DNA from: Sphingobacterium siyangense
GTDB taxonomy: Bacteria > Bacteroidota > Bacteroidia > Sphingobacteriales > Sphingobacteriaceae
DNA length: 64,000 nucleotides
Direction: 5' to 3'
Assembly (NCBI RefSeq): GCF_007830445.1
Contig: NZ_VLKR01000031.1
Location: forward strand, 1-64,000
Numbering within the stretch: position 1 is the stretch's first letter; every line of letters begins with the position of its first letter. The notes under the pieces were generated by a model. That model saw nothing but the letters and a program-made list of their open reading frames with translations. It was not told the origin of the DNA and made no database searches. Made by a program: the position numbers and the translations under genes. This document shows, one piece after another, positions 27,384 to 36,417 of this stretch.

Positions 27384-29285
27384 CTAGAGAAAGCTGAGAT
27401 TAAAGCGTCCCTTGTCGCAGCTGCTTACCTCATTATGAAATTGGAAAAAGTCTTCATAAGTATTGGCAGGATAGCTGCCTTCAAAAAGTTCTAGTTTTCT
27501 GTAGGTGAATAGTTTATTGTCTTTTATTTCTGACCTAAATTCATACTTTCCAAATGGTTTCTCAATAATTTTCTTTTCAGGAGTTATGTTTTTGAGCATA
27601 TTTTCCGGGAGGGCAATGCTAATGCTATCGATATCAGCGTAACCTCTTTCAATGAAAATATCTTCGGTTCTATTTCTACTTTCTGCAATATTGGAATGTG
27701 TGTTGAATAAATTAGGTTGGATCAAAAGTTTATTACCATTTTTCACAGCGTAGTTTTTGATAAAAATATTCAGGTTCTCCTCAATAAATGGATTTTCCTC
27801 CTTATGTTCAATATAGTTTACCTGATTGAAATTGATATTGTCTATATTATAGTATTCCGTGAGAAGCTTATTCTTATCATTATTACTGGCTAAAAGCACG
27901 TCCATATGGTTCTCATATTGGGCTCCGTAGAACTTGGTATTTAAGGTGCCCTGAATGCTTCCGTCTTCCGAAAGTTTTAGGTCGGCATAACGCAGTTGAA
28001 GATTGGTTGAATTAATATATTTCGGCGTATGCATGATAACTCCGCCATTTTCGGTACAAGCAACGACATCTCTATCGTCGGTAAAGTCGCTAAGAAAACC
28101 AAATGGAAGGTTTTGGCTCGTACATTCCAGCCAGGTTGTATCGTTTTTAAATGGAATACATAAAATGACGTGATTTCCGTCCTGGGCATTTGCAAAGGTT
28201 TTGTGAAAACTTTCTTTGCGTCTGCCTGCTTCGACAATACAGTAATAGGAAGGGATATTGACGGCCGACAACATGCTTCGCATGTAATTTGCCAGTGCTT
28301 TACAATCACCGTAGCCCAAGCGGTCTACCTCAGAAGCCGGAAATGGTTCTAAACCTCCAATGCCGATTTGAATACTGATGTAACGTGTGTTTTTTTGTAA
28401 ATAATTGTATAGAATCTTTGCTTTGTCTTTATCTGAGCTGGCGTCTTTTGTTAATGCTATAAATTTTTGTTTAGACGCTTCCGTCAAATCTTCTTTTTTG
28501 TTCAATAGGCTATTGGATACCCATTGGCCAAATTCTTTCCAATCCCCGAAATTTCCAGTCTTGCCATAATAAATAAAATTTTTGGGAACGATGAGTACAT
28601 TTATTCTTTTCAGGTTAGGATTGGGGCTATAAGATTCATCCTTTTTTGCAGCGATCTGTTCAGTATTCCATGTCTTACTTTCAGTCTTGTCATTTTTCTC
28701 TTCTTTGATACTTCCTTTATAGTTCGTTGTTTCAATTCGGCATTCAGTGCCAATTGGTGCAATAAATTGAAAGCTGCTTTTCTCTACGGATACATTATTT
28801 GAGACCTCAGGAGTCCAAGATGGAATGATCAAGTTTTGTTTACTTCTAACTTCGTATTGGTATTCGACGGTATAGGGATAGCTGTGATAGTCAGGTACAT
28901 ATAATTTTACCCGAGAATCTGCAAACATCGTACTGTTGTCCACAGCGCTAATATCTTTGAAATCTTTCGTTGCAATTTTCTTTTGCAATATCCCCATTTC
29001 GTTATAGATGGCGCCCTTAAGGCTCTTGATTTCGCTAGATTTATTATAATAGACCGGAAGTGAAGCATAGCGGTCCCCATTTTTATTGTAAACTGTGATA
29101 GCACACGTTATGGTTGTGATGACCTGTTCGGGCGATTTCATTTCTACCACAGTTTTATCATTGCGTACAGTTGCTACTGCTCTGCTCTTTAATGCACTTG
29201 GAATATTGGCGACGTCGTAGTTATCTTGTCCAATTGCGAGGATCGGAAGCAGGGAGTATAGTAAGTTGATGAATACGATTTTCAT
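27384..29285 (-). CDS. DUF3857/transglutaminase-like exported protein (Cys present)
   Basis: A 633-residue protein with a signal peptide (residues 1-19, AIGQD), a DUF3857 beta-rich domain (about 40-200), and a transglutaminase-like core. The catalytic-type Cys lies in RLGYGDCKALANYMRSML, with the His partner likely in QDGNHVILCIP. A C-terminal beta domain follows. Substrates of this family are unknown; roles in envelope protein or peptidoglycan crosslinking are sometimes inferred. Its ATG overlaps the stop of the upstream paralogue by 4 nt, so the two are co-translated. Confidence 0.82.
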   Translation of the reverse strand: MKIVFINLLYSLLPILAIGQDNYDVANIPSALKSRAVATVRNDKTVVEMKSPEQVITTITCAITVYNKNGDRYASLPVYYNKSSEIKSLKGAIYNEMGILQKKIATKDFKDISAVDNSTMFADSRVKLYVPDYHSYPYTVEYQYEVRSKQNLIIPSWTPEVSNNVSVEKSSFQFIAPIGTECRIETTNYKGSIKEEKNDKTESKTWNTEQIAAKKDESYSPNPNLKRINVLIVPKNFIYYGKTGNFGDWKEFGQWVSNSLLNKKEDLTEASKQKFIALTKDASSDKDKAKILYNYLQKNTRYISIQIGIGGLEPFPASEVDRLGYGDCKALANYMRSMLSAVNIPSYYCIVEAGRRKESFHKTFANAQDGNHVILCIPFKNDTTWLECTSQNLPFGFLSDFTDDRDVVACTENGGVIMHTPKYINSTNLQLRYADLKLSEDGSIQGTLNTKFYGAQYENHMDVLLASNNDKNKLLTEYYNIDNINFNQVNYIEHKEENPFIEENLNIFIKNYAVKNGNKLLIQPNLFNTHSNIAESRNRTEDIFIERGYADIDSISIALPENMLKNITPEKKIIEKPFGKYEFRSEIKDNKLFTYRKLELFEGSYPANTYEDFFQFHNEVSSCDKGRFNLSFL

Positions 29286-31255
29286 TTTTTACCGATTAAT
29301 TTTATGTCTAGCTTTTGTTGTTGAATAATACGTGAATACAATTCTTTGAGTGAAAAATATTCATCGACCGAAAAGATGGGTTTGTTAAACGCGAGGCTCT
29401 GTAGTATTTCAAGTTGATTGCCATTGACCTGCGTTACATATCTATATTTTGCAGTTGACTCCGGGAGTGCTAACGATGCATTCTGAGGCTTCTCAGCAAT
29501 TTCATAGCGATCGGGGATTGTCAATTTGACTGAGTATAATGTTTTGGATTTAAAACCCATATCAACCGGATAAGTTCTTTCCTGTGCTTTAAATGGATTG
29601 TATGAAATCCTGTCAATAATATTGGGCGCCAATAATAATATGTCTTGTTCCATCTGTTTGGAGACATCTACAATGACATCAAATTCCTCTATTAATAGCT
29701 GATCAATTTCTTCTAGGTTTTGGATACTCGATTTTGTTAAAGTTACATTGGGCATTTCTTCGTCCAGCTTTTCCCAGTATTCCTCCAAAGAATTGAATTT
29801 GGCGATATGTTGGCGTTTTAAAAAGGCTTTGTTACCCCTGCTACTTATGGTCAGTTTTCCCTTAATTTTAGCTTGTTCATCTAAAGCTCCCTCCAATACG
29901 TAGCTTACATCGGAAGACTCTTCTACCATAAGCGGAAACCAGTCTGAGCTCTTTTTGGAGTAGATAATTCTTCCCCGTTCATTTAGACATTGTAAGGGCA
30001 GCTCTCCAAAAGGTAAGTATGGATTGGAGGCATCTAGTTTATATTTCACGCCATCTACATCTACGCAAGCGATGACATAGTCGAAATCAGATAATACGGG
30101 AAATAAGGCATTGGGAGTTCCGTTTCGTCGCGTTGAAAGAATAATAGGGTAGGCCTCCAGATCTGCCGCTAATAGCGCAGTTACTAGCGCTAAATTGATG
30201 TCGCCAATATTGCCAGTTCGTTTTTCCAATGCTTTTTCAATGCCAGATTCTGCATATTTGCCTAAATAGTTATTCCATTTTATTTGTTTGTTGATATAGT
30301 TATAGATCTTCTTTGCTTTTTCTAATTTGCTGTCAGTAGGGGATACAATTGTTGCTAAATTGGCTTTGAATACGTCTGTTTTTTTTAATTGACCTCCAAA
30401 AGCCTTTTCATTCATGAGGTCTGTATCTACGTCTTTCCAGGTTTTGCTAAATGTCTTCTTACTACCAGTACTCGGATAAAAGATCGATTCAAGCTCATAA
30501 TAGATAGCAGATTTGAAATTGGTTGGCGAAGTCATGTAGTCCTCTTCAACAAATGCCGGAATGTTCTTCATTGTATAGGTCAATTTTGAACAATCCATTC
30601 GCAGTCCATCCAGGAAAATATATTCTTTCAATGCTTCGGCTTTTTGATCGGTAAGTTTGTACGGACCACGTAAAACTACATTGTAAGCGAAAGAAGCAGG
30701 AATAATAGCGATATATTGGCTTTGTATTTTGGGAATGTCATCTTGAAATTCCCATGTCTTGAAATTAAATAAATCCTGCTCTAGTGTCCGATAGGACACT
30801 TCAATAATAGAGCCTTCTTTAATATTTGGAAGGGTAAATTTATTAAGGTCCAGATAGGCCGAGTAATTTTCCCTGAAAACTTTCTTATTTTCAAGCTCCG
30901 TTTTCTCGATCCTGCCATTTTCTAAGTTATATGTAACAGCCTTGAGTTCGTCAAAATAGTCTCGTATATAACTTCCGCGTTTATACGAGGGGATTTCAAA
31001 ATTAGCTTTTTTAAACCCTTCTTTGTTATTGATGCGGATAAGTACATGGTATTCATGTTGAAGTTTTATACGATTATCATAATCATCAACAAAAACAGAA
31101 CTTCGTCCAAACTCATTCAGCACGATAGCATTGGCATTACTATCCAGGTCTGTTCGTGAGAAATCCGAAATAGAAACTTTACCAAAATCAAAAGTTTGGG
31201 CTATACTATTTGTATAAATAGAAAATATTAAAAATAGCGTTAAAAACTGGCGCAT
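29282..31255 (-). CDS. DUF3857/transglutaminase-like exported protein (no Cys)
   Basis: A 657-residue paralogue of the next gene: signal peptide (residues 1-19), DUF3857 domain (FDYGKVSISDF region to about 250), and a transglutaminase-type fold. The loop that carries the catalytic Cys in active homologues reads KRTGNIGDINLALVTALL here, so Cys is missing and it is probably not an active cysteine enzyme. LEAYPIILSTRRNG and the KLDASNPYLPFG segment are typical of this branch. It may be a structural partner of the downstream gene. It ends in a 4-nt overlap with it. Confidence 0.8.
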   Translation of the reverse strand: MRQFLTLFLIFSIYTNSIAQTFDFGKVSISDFSRTDLDSNANAIVLNEFGRSSVFVDDYDNRIKLQHEYHVLIRINNKEGFKKANFEIPSYKRGSYIRDYFDELKAVTYNLENGRIEKTELENKKVFRENYSAYLDLNKFTLPNIKEGSIIEVSYRTLEQDLFNFKTWEFQDDIPKIQSQYIAIIPASFAYNVVLRGPYKLTDQKAEALKEYIFLDGLRMDCSKLTYTMKNIPAFVEEDYMTSPTNFKSAIYYELESIFYPSTGSKKTFSKTWKDVDTDLMNEKAFGGQLKKTDVFKANLATIVSPTDSKLEKAKKIYNYINKQIKWNNYLGKYAESGIEKALEKRTGNIGDINLALVTALLAADLEAYPIILSTRRNGTPNALFPVLSDFDYVIACVDVDGVKYKLDASNPYLPFGELPLQCLNERGRIIYSKKSSDWFPLMVEESSDVSYVLEGALDEQAKIKGKLTISSRGNKAFLKRQHIAKFNSLEEYWEKLDEEMPNVTLTKSSIQNLEEIDQLLIEEFDVIVDVSKQMEQDILLLAPNIIDRISYNPFKAQERTYPVDMGFKSKTLYSVKLTIPDRYEIAEKPQNASLALPESTAKYRYVTQVNGNQLEILQSLAFNKPIFSVDEYFSLKELYSRIIQQQKLDIKLIGKK

Positions 31256-31320
31256 AACTATAGGTGTAATAATTCACGAATATAAGTTTTTAGCCAAAAT
31301 TAAACGATACTTTAAAATAA

Positions 31321-31695
31321 TTATTTGTCTAGTTGCAAAAGATTATTAATAATTTCGGTGATGGTATCGACATCTTCACCATCTTCCAGCATAGAGAATG
31401 CAAGATAGGTGGCGTAAATTTCAGGACTGAATTTTACATGCTTATCAGCGATAAACCGGTCGATCTGCTCTTCATTGCATTCAAAATGAATACTTTGTAG
31501 TTCGTTGAAAAGATTGGTTGAAATGGTCTGATGGTTTTCACCACAGGCAAATCCTGCAACAATATGGAATAGAAACTTATCGGTTATTTCGTCATCTTCC
31601 TTTTTGAACATCGCACGAATATGCTTATAATCGAATTTAGTTTTTGCGCTATTCACAATAGTGTCCCAAATCTGATACTCTGCTTTAGTCTCCAT
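31321..31695 (-). CDS. Hypothetical acidic helical protein
   Basis: A 124-residue acidic, mostly helical protein with no signal peptide or membrane segment. I do not recognise its family. Notable stretches are FDYKHIRAMFKKEDDEITDKFLFHIVAGFACGENHQT and the acidic ML-EDGEDVDTIT at the C-terminal end. Composition and codon use match the neighbouring genes, so it looks real. Its stop is 66 nt downstream from nothing obviously related, and it lies upstream of the DUF3857 pair start on the same strand. Confidence 0.6.
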   Translation of the reverse strand: METKAEYQIWDTIVNSAKTKFDYKHIRAMFKKEDDEITDKFLFHIVAGFACGENHQTISTNLFNELQSIHFECNEEQIDRFIADKHVKFSPEIYATYLAFSMLEDGEDVDTITEIINNLLQLDK

Positions 31696-32171
31696 AGCTC
31701 GCTTTAAATTTATATTGGTATAACCAATATAGCAAAAATAATTTGATTTTTGGCAAGGATAATGAAACTTATGGACTAGCCTGAGCAGCTATAATAAGCT
31801 GACTATCTATGGATATGAAATGTATGAGGTCGCTAGGGGGTAGCTATAACTAATTTGTAGTGAATAGTTTATAATTGTAGTAGGGTGAAAACTATCTCCC
31901 CTAAAAAGCAGCCTAATATAACACCCAATAGAATTGACAAAATTACCTTTAACCATACTGGGCTTGTTACTAAAATCGGTTTCATGGAGCAAAATTGCTT
32001 TAAAAATATACTTGAATGAAGACTTTTATCTTATTTAAAGCTAGCTGTGGCGATACAATGACATGAATTTTTGGCTTTGTGGTATGATAATTGAAAATTA
32101 ATAGTTGGATTCGATTTTTTTAGTAATTTAAGTCGGAAAATGAAATTGTTGAAATAGCCTGATTTATAATT
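31696..32171. other. Intergenic region with a possible small membrane ORF
   Basis: About 475 nt between a minus-strand gene and a plus-strand gene. The only candidate gene is the 38-codon ORF at 31869-31985, described separately. No repeat or RNA was recognised in the remainder. Confidence 0.4.
31869..31985 (-). CDS. Candidate small single-pass membrane protein (38 aa)
   Basis: A short reading frame from an ATG at 31985 to TAA at 31869. It begins MKPILVTSPVWLKV and contains one hydrophobic helix, ILSILLGVILGCFLGEIVFT, with a small-residue GxxxG-like pattern. A basic N-terminus and a single helix fit a small inner-membrane protein. There is no homology I can name. A longer overlapping frame in this region looks less protein-like. 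Confidence is limited because no comparative data are visible. Confidence 0.4.
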   Translation of the reverse strand: MKPILVTSPVWLKVILSILLGVILGCFLGEIVFTLLQL

Positions 32172-32696
32172 ATGATAACACGAATAGTATTGACAATTGC
32201 TCTATTCACTTTAACAAAAGTTGGACTTGGCCAACAGGTGAATATTGATAAAATTCGAAAAGAATATGCGGAGGCCGTGAAGGACGAAGATCTATGTGAA
32301 CATAATTTGGAGGTGCTGACAGAAGGTGCCAAATCACCGACCGAGAAAGTATACCTGGCCGCTTATCAAATACTTTTAGCGAAACATATCGGCAATCCAT
32401 TTAAGAAAGTTGGGCAGTTTAAAGAGGGTAAAAAGCATTTGGAAGAAGTGATTAAGGAAAATCCAAATCATATTGAAGCACGGTTTATACGTTGGAGCGT
32501 ACAGGTGCATGCGCCTTCTTTTTTGGGATATAACAATAATATCCTTGAGGATAAAAGTTTTCTTGTTAAAAATCTTTATAAATTACCCAATGAAGAGGCT
32601 AAATCAATTATTTATAATTATCTCAAAGGCGCAAATCCCTATCTTAAAGGTGGGCAGGTATTTAGCGCTACAGAGCTGAAGGAGCTAGCCCAATAG
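32172..32696 (+). CDS. Hypothetical exported protein
   Basis: A 174-residue protein with an N-terminal signal peptide (residues 1-18, LGQQ) and a helical mature part: KIRKEYAEAVKDEDLCEHNLEVLTEG, then a segment resembling tetratricopeptide helices (AYQILLAKHIGNPFKKVGQFKEGKKHLEEVIKENPNHIEARFIRW). I do not recognise a family name. It would be periplasmic. The OmpA-family lipoprotein gene follows after about 100 nt on the same strand and may share a transcript. Confidence 0.6.
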   Translation: MITRIVLTIALFTLTKVGLGQQVNIDKIRKEYAEAVKDEDLCEHNLEVLTEGAKSPTEKVYLAAYQILLAKHIGNPFKKVGQFKEGKKHLEEVIKENPNHIEARFIRWSVQVHAPSFLGYNNNILEDKSFLVKNLYKLPNEEAKSIIYNYLKGANPYLKGGQVFSATELKELAQ

Positions 32697-32799
32697 GACG
32701 TTAAAGGTTGTTAATTTGACAAGACTATGGGGTATTTTGGCTAGAATATTGCGTATCTTGCTATATGAATTAATTCAACATCTACAAAAAGAGTATATC

Positions 32800-33699
32800 A
32801 TGAAGAATTTAGTTTTTCCAATGACTGTATTAACGGCAAGTTTGTTTGTTATCGGATGTGGTGTCAGTAAAAAGCAATATGCTGGTTTACAGTCCGACTA
32901 TAGTAAATTACAAACGGAGCACAGTCAATTGACCAAGCAATATCAGGATGGACAGCTTCAATTGGCTGAAGGTCGGACACGGATCAAGAGTTTAGAAGAT
33001 CAGTTGGCCTCTGAACGACAAAATAATGCGGATCTCCGATCGGCTTATGCTGCTTTGCAGAAATCGCTCGATAACAGTATTAATCAGAATTCACAGGGAA
33101 ATATCAATATTTCCAAGTTGGTTGATGAAATTAACGCTTCAAATAAATATATTAAGCATCTCGTTGAGACGAAAAACAAATCCGATTCCTTGAATCTGGT
33201 ATTGACCAATAATTTAACAAGATCGCTTAGCCGTGAGGAATTGCAGGAAGTTGATGTACAGGTATTAAAAGGGGTAGTTTATATCTCACTTGCTGATAAT
33301 ATGCTTTACAAATCCGGTAGCTATGAAATTAATGATAGAGCCGATCAGACATTAAGTAAAATTGCGAAAATTATCCAGGATTACAGAGATTATGAAGTAT
33401 TGATTGAAGGTAATACCGATACCGATCCAATTTCTAAACCTAATATTCGGAATAACTGGGATTTAAGTACCTTACGGGCTTCTTCTGTGGTACAAGCTTT
33501 ACAAAATAAATATGGTGTGGATCCTAAACGCTTAACTGCAGGTGGTAGGGGCGAATATAATCCAATTGCAGATAATACGACCGCGCTAGGTAAGCAACGG
33601 AATAGAAGAACGCAGATTATTATCACTCCTAAATTGGATCAATTTATGGAGTTGATTGATAAAGCTCCGGAAGCTACTGAGGTACCATCGGCACAATAG
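32800..33699 (+). CDS. OmpA-family lipoprotein
   Basis: A 299-residue lipoprotein. The start is taken as the ATG at 32800, giving a signal peptide with a lipobox (SLFVIGC, lipidated Cys near residue 18); an earlier frame extension at 32716 is not signal-like. Residues about 25-110 are a predicted coiled coil (QSDYSKLQTEHSQLTKQYQDGQ). The C-terminal OmpA domain (VLKGVVYISLADNMLYKSGSYEI, then NWDLSTLRASSVVQALQNKYG and GKQRNRRTQIIITP) binds peptidoglycan. It likely tethers an envelope layer to the cell wall. A terminator follows. Confidence 0.88.
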   Translation: MKNLVFPMTVLTASLFVIGCGVSKKQYAGLQSDYSKLQTEHSQLTKQYQDGQLQLAEGRTRIKSLEDQLASERQNNADLRSAYAALQKSLDNSINQNSQGNINISKLVDEINASNKYIKHLVETKNKSDSLNLVLTNNLTRSLSREELQEVDVQVLKGVVYISLADNMLYKSGSYEINDRADQTLSKIAKIIQDYRDYEVLIEGNTDTDPISKPNIRNNWDLSTLRASSVVQALQNKYGVDPKRLTAGGRGEYNPIADNTTALGKQRNRRTQIIITPKLDQFMELIDKAPEATEVPSAQ

Positions 33700-33716
33700 A
33701 TTTTAATGCGGTAAAT

Positions 33717-33754
33717 AAAAAAAATCCTTTCCGTTTTCGGAAAGGATTTTTTTT
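33717..33754. terminator. Bidirectional terminator after the OmpA lipoprotein gene
   Basis: A 17-bp stem, A8 TCCTTTCCG with its complement, and a TTTT loop, followed by T8. It also sits just past the stop of the minus-strand gluconate dehydrogenase-type subunit gene (33756). Confidence 0.88.
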
Positions 33755-33755
33755 A

Positions 33756-34388
33756 TTATCCAAAGAATTTAGTCGGGTCAAAACCATGCTCTTTCAACAC
33801 ATCATCTGGTACGCCATTCCAGACTCCAGGTTTATTTCCGGCATAGCCGATATCTTTCACACCCATTTCACTTGTGTAAAATCCTGAGGAAGTCAGATTG
33901 CGCATCAATGAAAAGAAGGCGGCACCTTGTTTCATTTCCGGTTTTGCCAAATCAGGGTAGGCAATATCATCCACTAATGCAAGTTGATCTTTTGCGCCGC
34001 ATTTGATAAATACTGTTCCGTAACGCTTTTTGGATTGGAGGTCGAGCCAACGAAGCCCGCCACGCATAGGGATTTTATTATCAGGCAAATCTTTTACGAT
34101 AAATTCGATGAAATCGGGTACTCCCGCCTCAGAAGCACTTCCTGAAATGTTATCCTTAGGAATAATAATATCTGCCAAAACAGTGATTGTAGCCATTTCA
34201 TGTTCGTCAAAAAACTTTTCGGCATATAATTGTTCCGTGCGTTCGTATTCAAAATCCTGGACTCCAGGTAACTTTTTGCTATTGTCTGCTACCGCATTTT
34301 TAGCATCTTTTGAATTGCAAGCTGCGGTTAAAAGACCAGATCCAGCTGCAATTAATCCTAATGCTCTTAAAGATTCTCTTCTATTCAT
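33756..34388 (-). CDS. Gluconate 2-dehydrogenase subunit 3-like protein (Tat-type leader)
   Basis: A 210-residue small subunit of a GMC-type dehydrogenase, with an N-terminal twin-arginine-like leader (NRRESLRALGLIAAGSGLLTAAC, Arg-Arg plus hydrophobic stretch and a Cys that could be lipidated). The body contains EHEMATITVLADIIIPKD, matching the subunit-3 family. It carries the flavoprotein to the periplasm in homologous systems. It starts 4 nt after the flavoprotein stop, so the pair is an operon. The cytochrome c subunit of the classical enzyme was not seen nearby. Confidence 0.82.
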   Translation of the reverse strand: MNRRESLRALGLIAAGSGLLTAACNSKDAKNAVADNSKKLPGVQDFEYERTEQLYAEKFFDEHEMATITVLADIIIPKDNISGSASEAGVPDFIEFIVKDLPDNKIPMRGGLRWLDLQSKKRYGTVFIKCGAKDQLALVDDIAYPDLAKPEMKQGAAFFSLMRNLTSSGFYTSEMGVKDIGYAGNKPGVWNGVPDDVLKEHGFDPTKFFG

Positions 34389-34392
34389 GCTT

Positions 34393-36129
34393 TTAACCGT
34401 TTAATTTTTTCTTTTCTTGAAGTATATATTCTGCTGTCCGCATTGATAAAGCGAGTATTGTCCAGGTCAGATTTTTGTCACCTTGTTGTACAAATGGTCC
34501 CGCATCCACGACGTAGAGATTTTTACAATCGTGCGCTTGTCCCCATTTGTTCAAAACGGAGGTTTTAGGGTCATTTCCCATTCTTGTGGTACCACCTTCA
34601 TGAATAATTTTTCCGGGAGCTTCCAGGCCATATAATGTATCTGCCCCTGGTATTTTAGAAGTAATTACAGCGCCCATTTCGTGCATAATAGACTGAAATG
34701 TCTCTTGCATATGTTTGGCTTGTGCTATTTCTTCATTCGCCCATTTGTAGTTGAAACGTAGCACAGGAATTCCGAATTTGTCGACTTTATCCGGGTCAAT
34801 TTCACAGTAATTGTCTTTTCTTGCCAATGCCGTTCCCCGGCCTGCCATACCTACATTTGCACCATAATAGCTACGGAAATCTTCTTTTAGTGCAGTACCA
34901 TAACCGCCTTTGGCTTTTGACTTCCCATCCGAATTTTTTGCCAGGTCATTTACTTTCGGTACCCAATTCAAAAATCCATAAGAGGGCATATGTAAACCAC
35001 CACCATATTCGATGTGGTAACCTCTTGGGAAACTCAACTTGGCATTATCTTCCCACCATGGTGAATAAATATGGACACTTCCAACGCCATCTTCATTATA
35101 ACGCTTCCGGTCAAGTAGTTGTGGTAAAAATCCAGATAAACTGGCCCCTGTAGAATCGTGGAGATATTTTCCAACTAAACCGCTGCTATTACCAACACCC
35201 CCAGGATGCGATTTTGATTTAGAATTTAACATGATCCGCGCGCTTTCACAGGCACTAGCACCCAAAATAACGGTTTTCCCTTTAACGGTATATTCCTGCA
35301 GATCCTTGGTGTTTACATAAGAAACACCAACTGCAATTCCTTCATCATTTGTAATGACTTCCCTTACCATTGCATTGTCTATCACCTTTAGGTTACCTGT
35401 TTTCATCGCTGGAATAACCAGACAAGATGAAGAAGAAAAGTCCCCATAAACTTTACATGCACGACCACATTGGCCACAGTAGAAACAGGTACCTCGATCT
35501 TTAATATCTTTTGATACTTCGGTTAGCACGGCTCCTCTTCCGGGAATTACTGGAACTCCAGCTTTTTTGGCACCTTTTGCAATATATAATTCGTTTAAGC
35601 GTGGTTTAGGTGGTTTCATAAAAATACCATCGGGTTCGTTATGAATACCTTCTGCCGTGCCATATATTCCGATCATTCGATCTACACGGTCATAAAATGG
35701 CTTAACTTCTTCATAAGTGATAGGCCATTCGTCTGTTACACCATCCTTTGGCTTGAAATCGTCAGGTCCCATACGCAATGAAATTCGACCCCAGTGGTTT
35801 GTTCTGCCGCCAAGCATACGTGCTCTAAACCATTCAAATTCAGTTCCCGCTACCTTGCTGTAGGGTTCACCTTCGATTTGCCAGCCACCGAAGGCTGCAT
35901 CAAAATCCCCGAATGGTCTTGTGGTACCGGCACCTCTTCTTGGAGATTCCCAAGGCCAGCGTAGTTGTAACGAATCTTTTGCTGGGTCATAAAAAGGACC
36001 TGCTTCCAGCATCAATACTTTAAGCCCCGCATGTGCAAGTATATAACCTGCCATACCACCACCTGCGCCGGAACCAACTACGATGGCGTCAAATAATTCG
36101 GGATTTTCTTTAATTTGATAATCTGACAT
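34393..36129 (-). CDS. GMC-family flavin oxidoreductase (gluconate 2-dehydrogenase-like)
   Basis: A 578-residue FAD oxidoreductase. The N-terminal FAD motif is DAIVVGSGAGGGMAGYILA, and the GMC signature region is LGGRTNHWGRISLRMG. A cysteine-rich insertion, CFYCGQCGRACK (near residue 225), may bind metal or structure the protein. The C-terminal active-site segment is near HEGGTTRMGNDPKTSVLN and VVDAGPFVQQGDKNLT. It oxidises a sugar or alcohol, with electrons going to the respiratory chain. It has no signal of its own, which fits export with the partner encoded next. Confidence 0.87.
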   Translation of the reverse strand: MSDYQIKENPELFDAIVVGSGAGGGMAGYILAHAGLKVLMLEAGPFYDPAKDSLQLRWPWESPRRGAGTTRPFGDFDAAFGGWQIEGEPYSKVAGTEFEWFRARMLGGRTNHWGRISLRMGPDDFKPKDGVTDEWPITYEEVKPFYDRVDRMIGIYGTAEGIHNEPDGIFMKPPKPRLNELYIAKGAKKAGVPVIPGRGAVLTEVSKDIKDRGTCFYCGQCGRACKVYGDFSSSSCLVIPAMKTGNLKVIDNAMVREVITNDEGIAVGVSYVNTKDLQEYTVKGKTVILGASACESARIMLNSKSKSHPGGVGNSSGLVGKYLHDSTGASLSGFLPQLLDRKRYNEDGVGSVHIYSPWWEDNAKLSFPRGYHIEYGGGLHMPSYGFLNWVPKVNDLAKNSDGKSKAKGGYGTALKEDFRSYYGANVGMAGRGTALARKDNYCEIDPDKVDKFGIPVLRFNYKWANEEIAQAKHMQETFQSIMHEMGAVITSKIPGADTLYGLEAPGKIIHEGGTTRMGNDPKTSVLNKWGQAHDCKNLYVVDAGPFVQQGDKNLTWTILALSMRTAEYILQEKKKLNG

Positions 36130-36375
36130 AATTAAATGAAGTAATTAATTGAGAGGCCTGTACGCTACATTTGCCCTAAGGCTTAAGATGTAAATGAGAA
36201 GGTTCAATTAATTTAATGGTTATTGTTTCATGTTTAAAATCATGGTGAATATATCGATAAAAATTCGTTTTTTTTAATTTAATTTATCGATTTAGCAGAT
36301 TTTAAATAAAGAATATGGGATTGTTACAAAAAATACCGTGTTTTATTAAAATTTTATGGAGGGCAGTCATTGAAT

Positions 36376-36411
36376 ACTGCGTTTATTCCGTTGCAACGAA
36401 ATAAACGCAGT
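36376..36411. repeat. Near-perfect 36-nt inverted repeat
   Basis: ACTGCGTTTATT...AATAAACGCAGT folds on itself over 36 nt with a single mismatch pair. It lies just past the minus-strand ABC-F gene stop (36418) but has no T-tract in either direction, so it is unlikely to be a strong intrinsic terminator. It could protect the mRNA 3' end or be a small palindromic repeat. Confidence 0.6.
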
Positions 36412-36417
36412 TGTCAT

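Noticed and set aside
31807..31992. A 61-codon minus-strand ORF in the gap after 31696
   Set aside because: Its composition is poor (scattered Tyr/Ser) and it overlaps the more plausible 38-codon membrane ORF in another frame.
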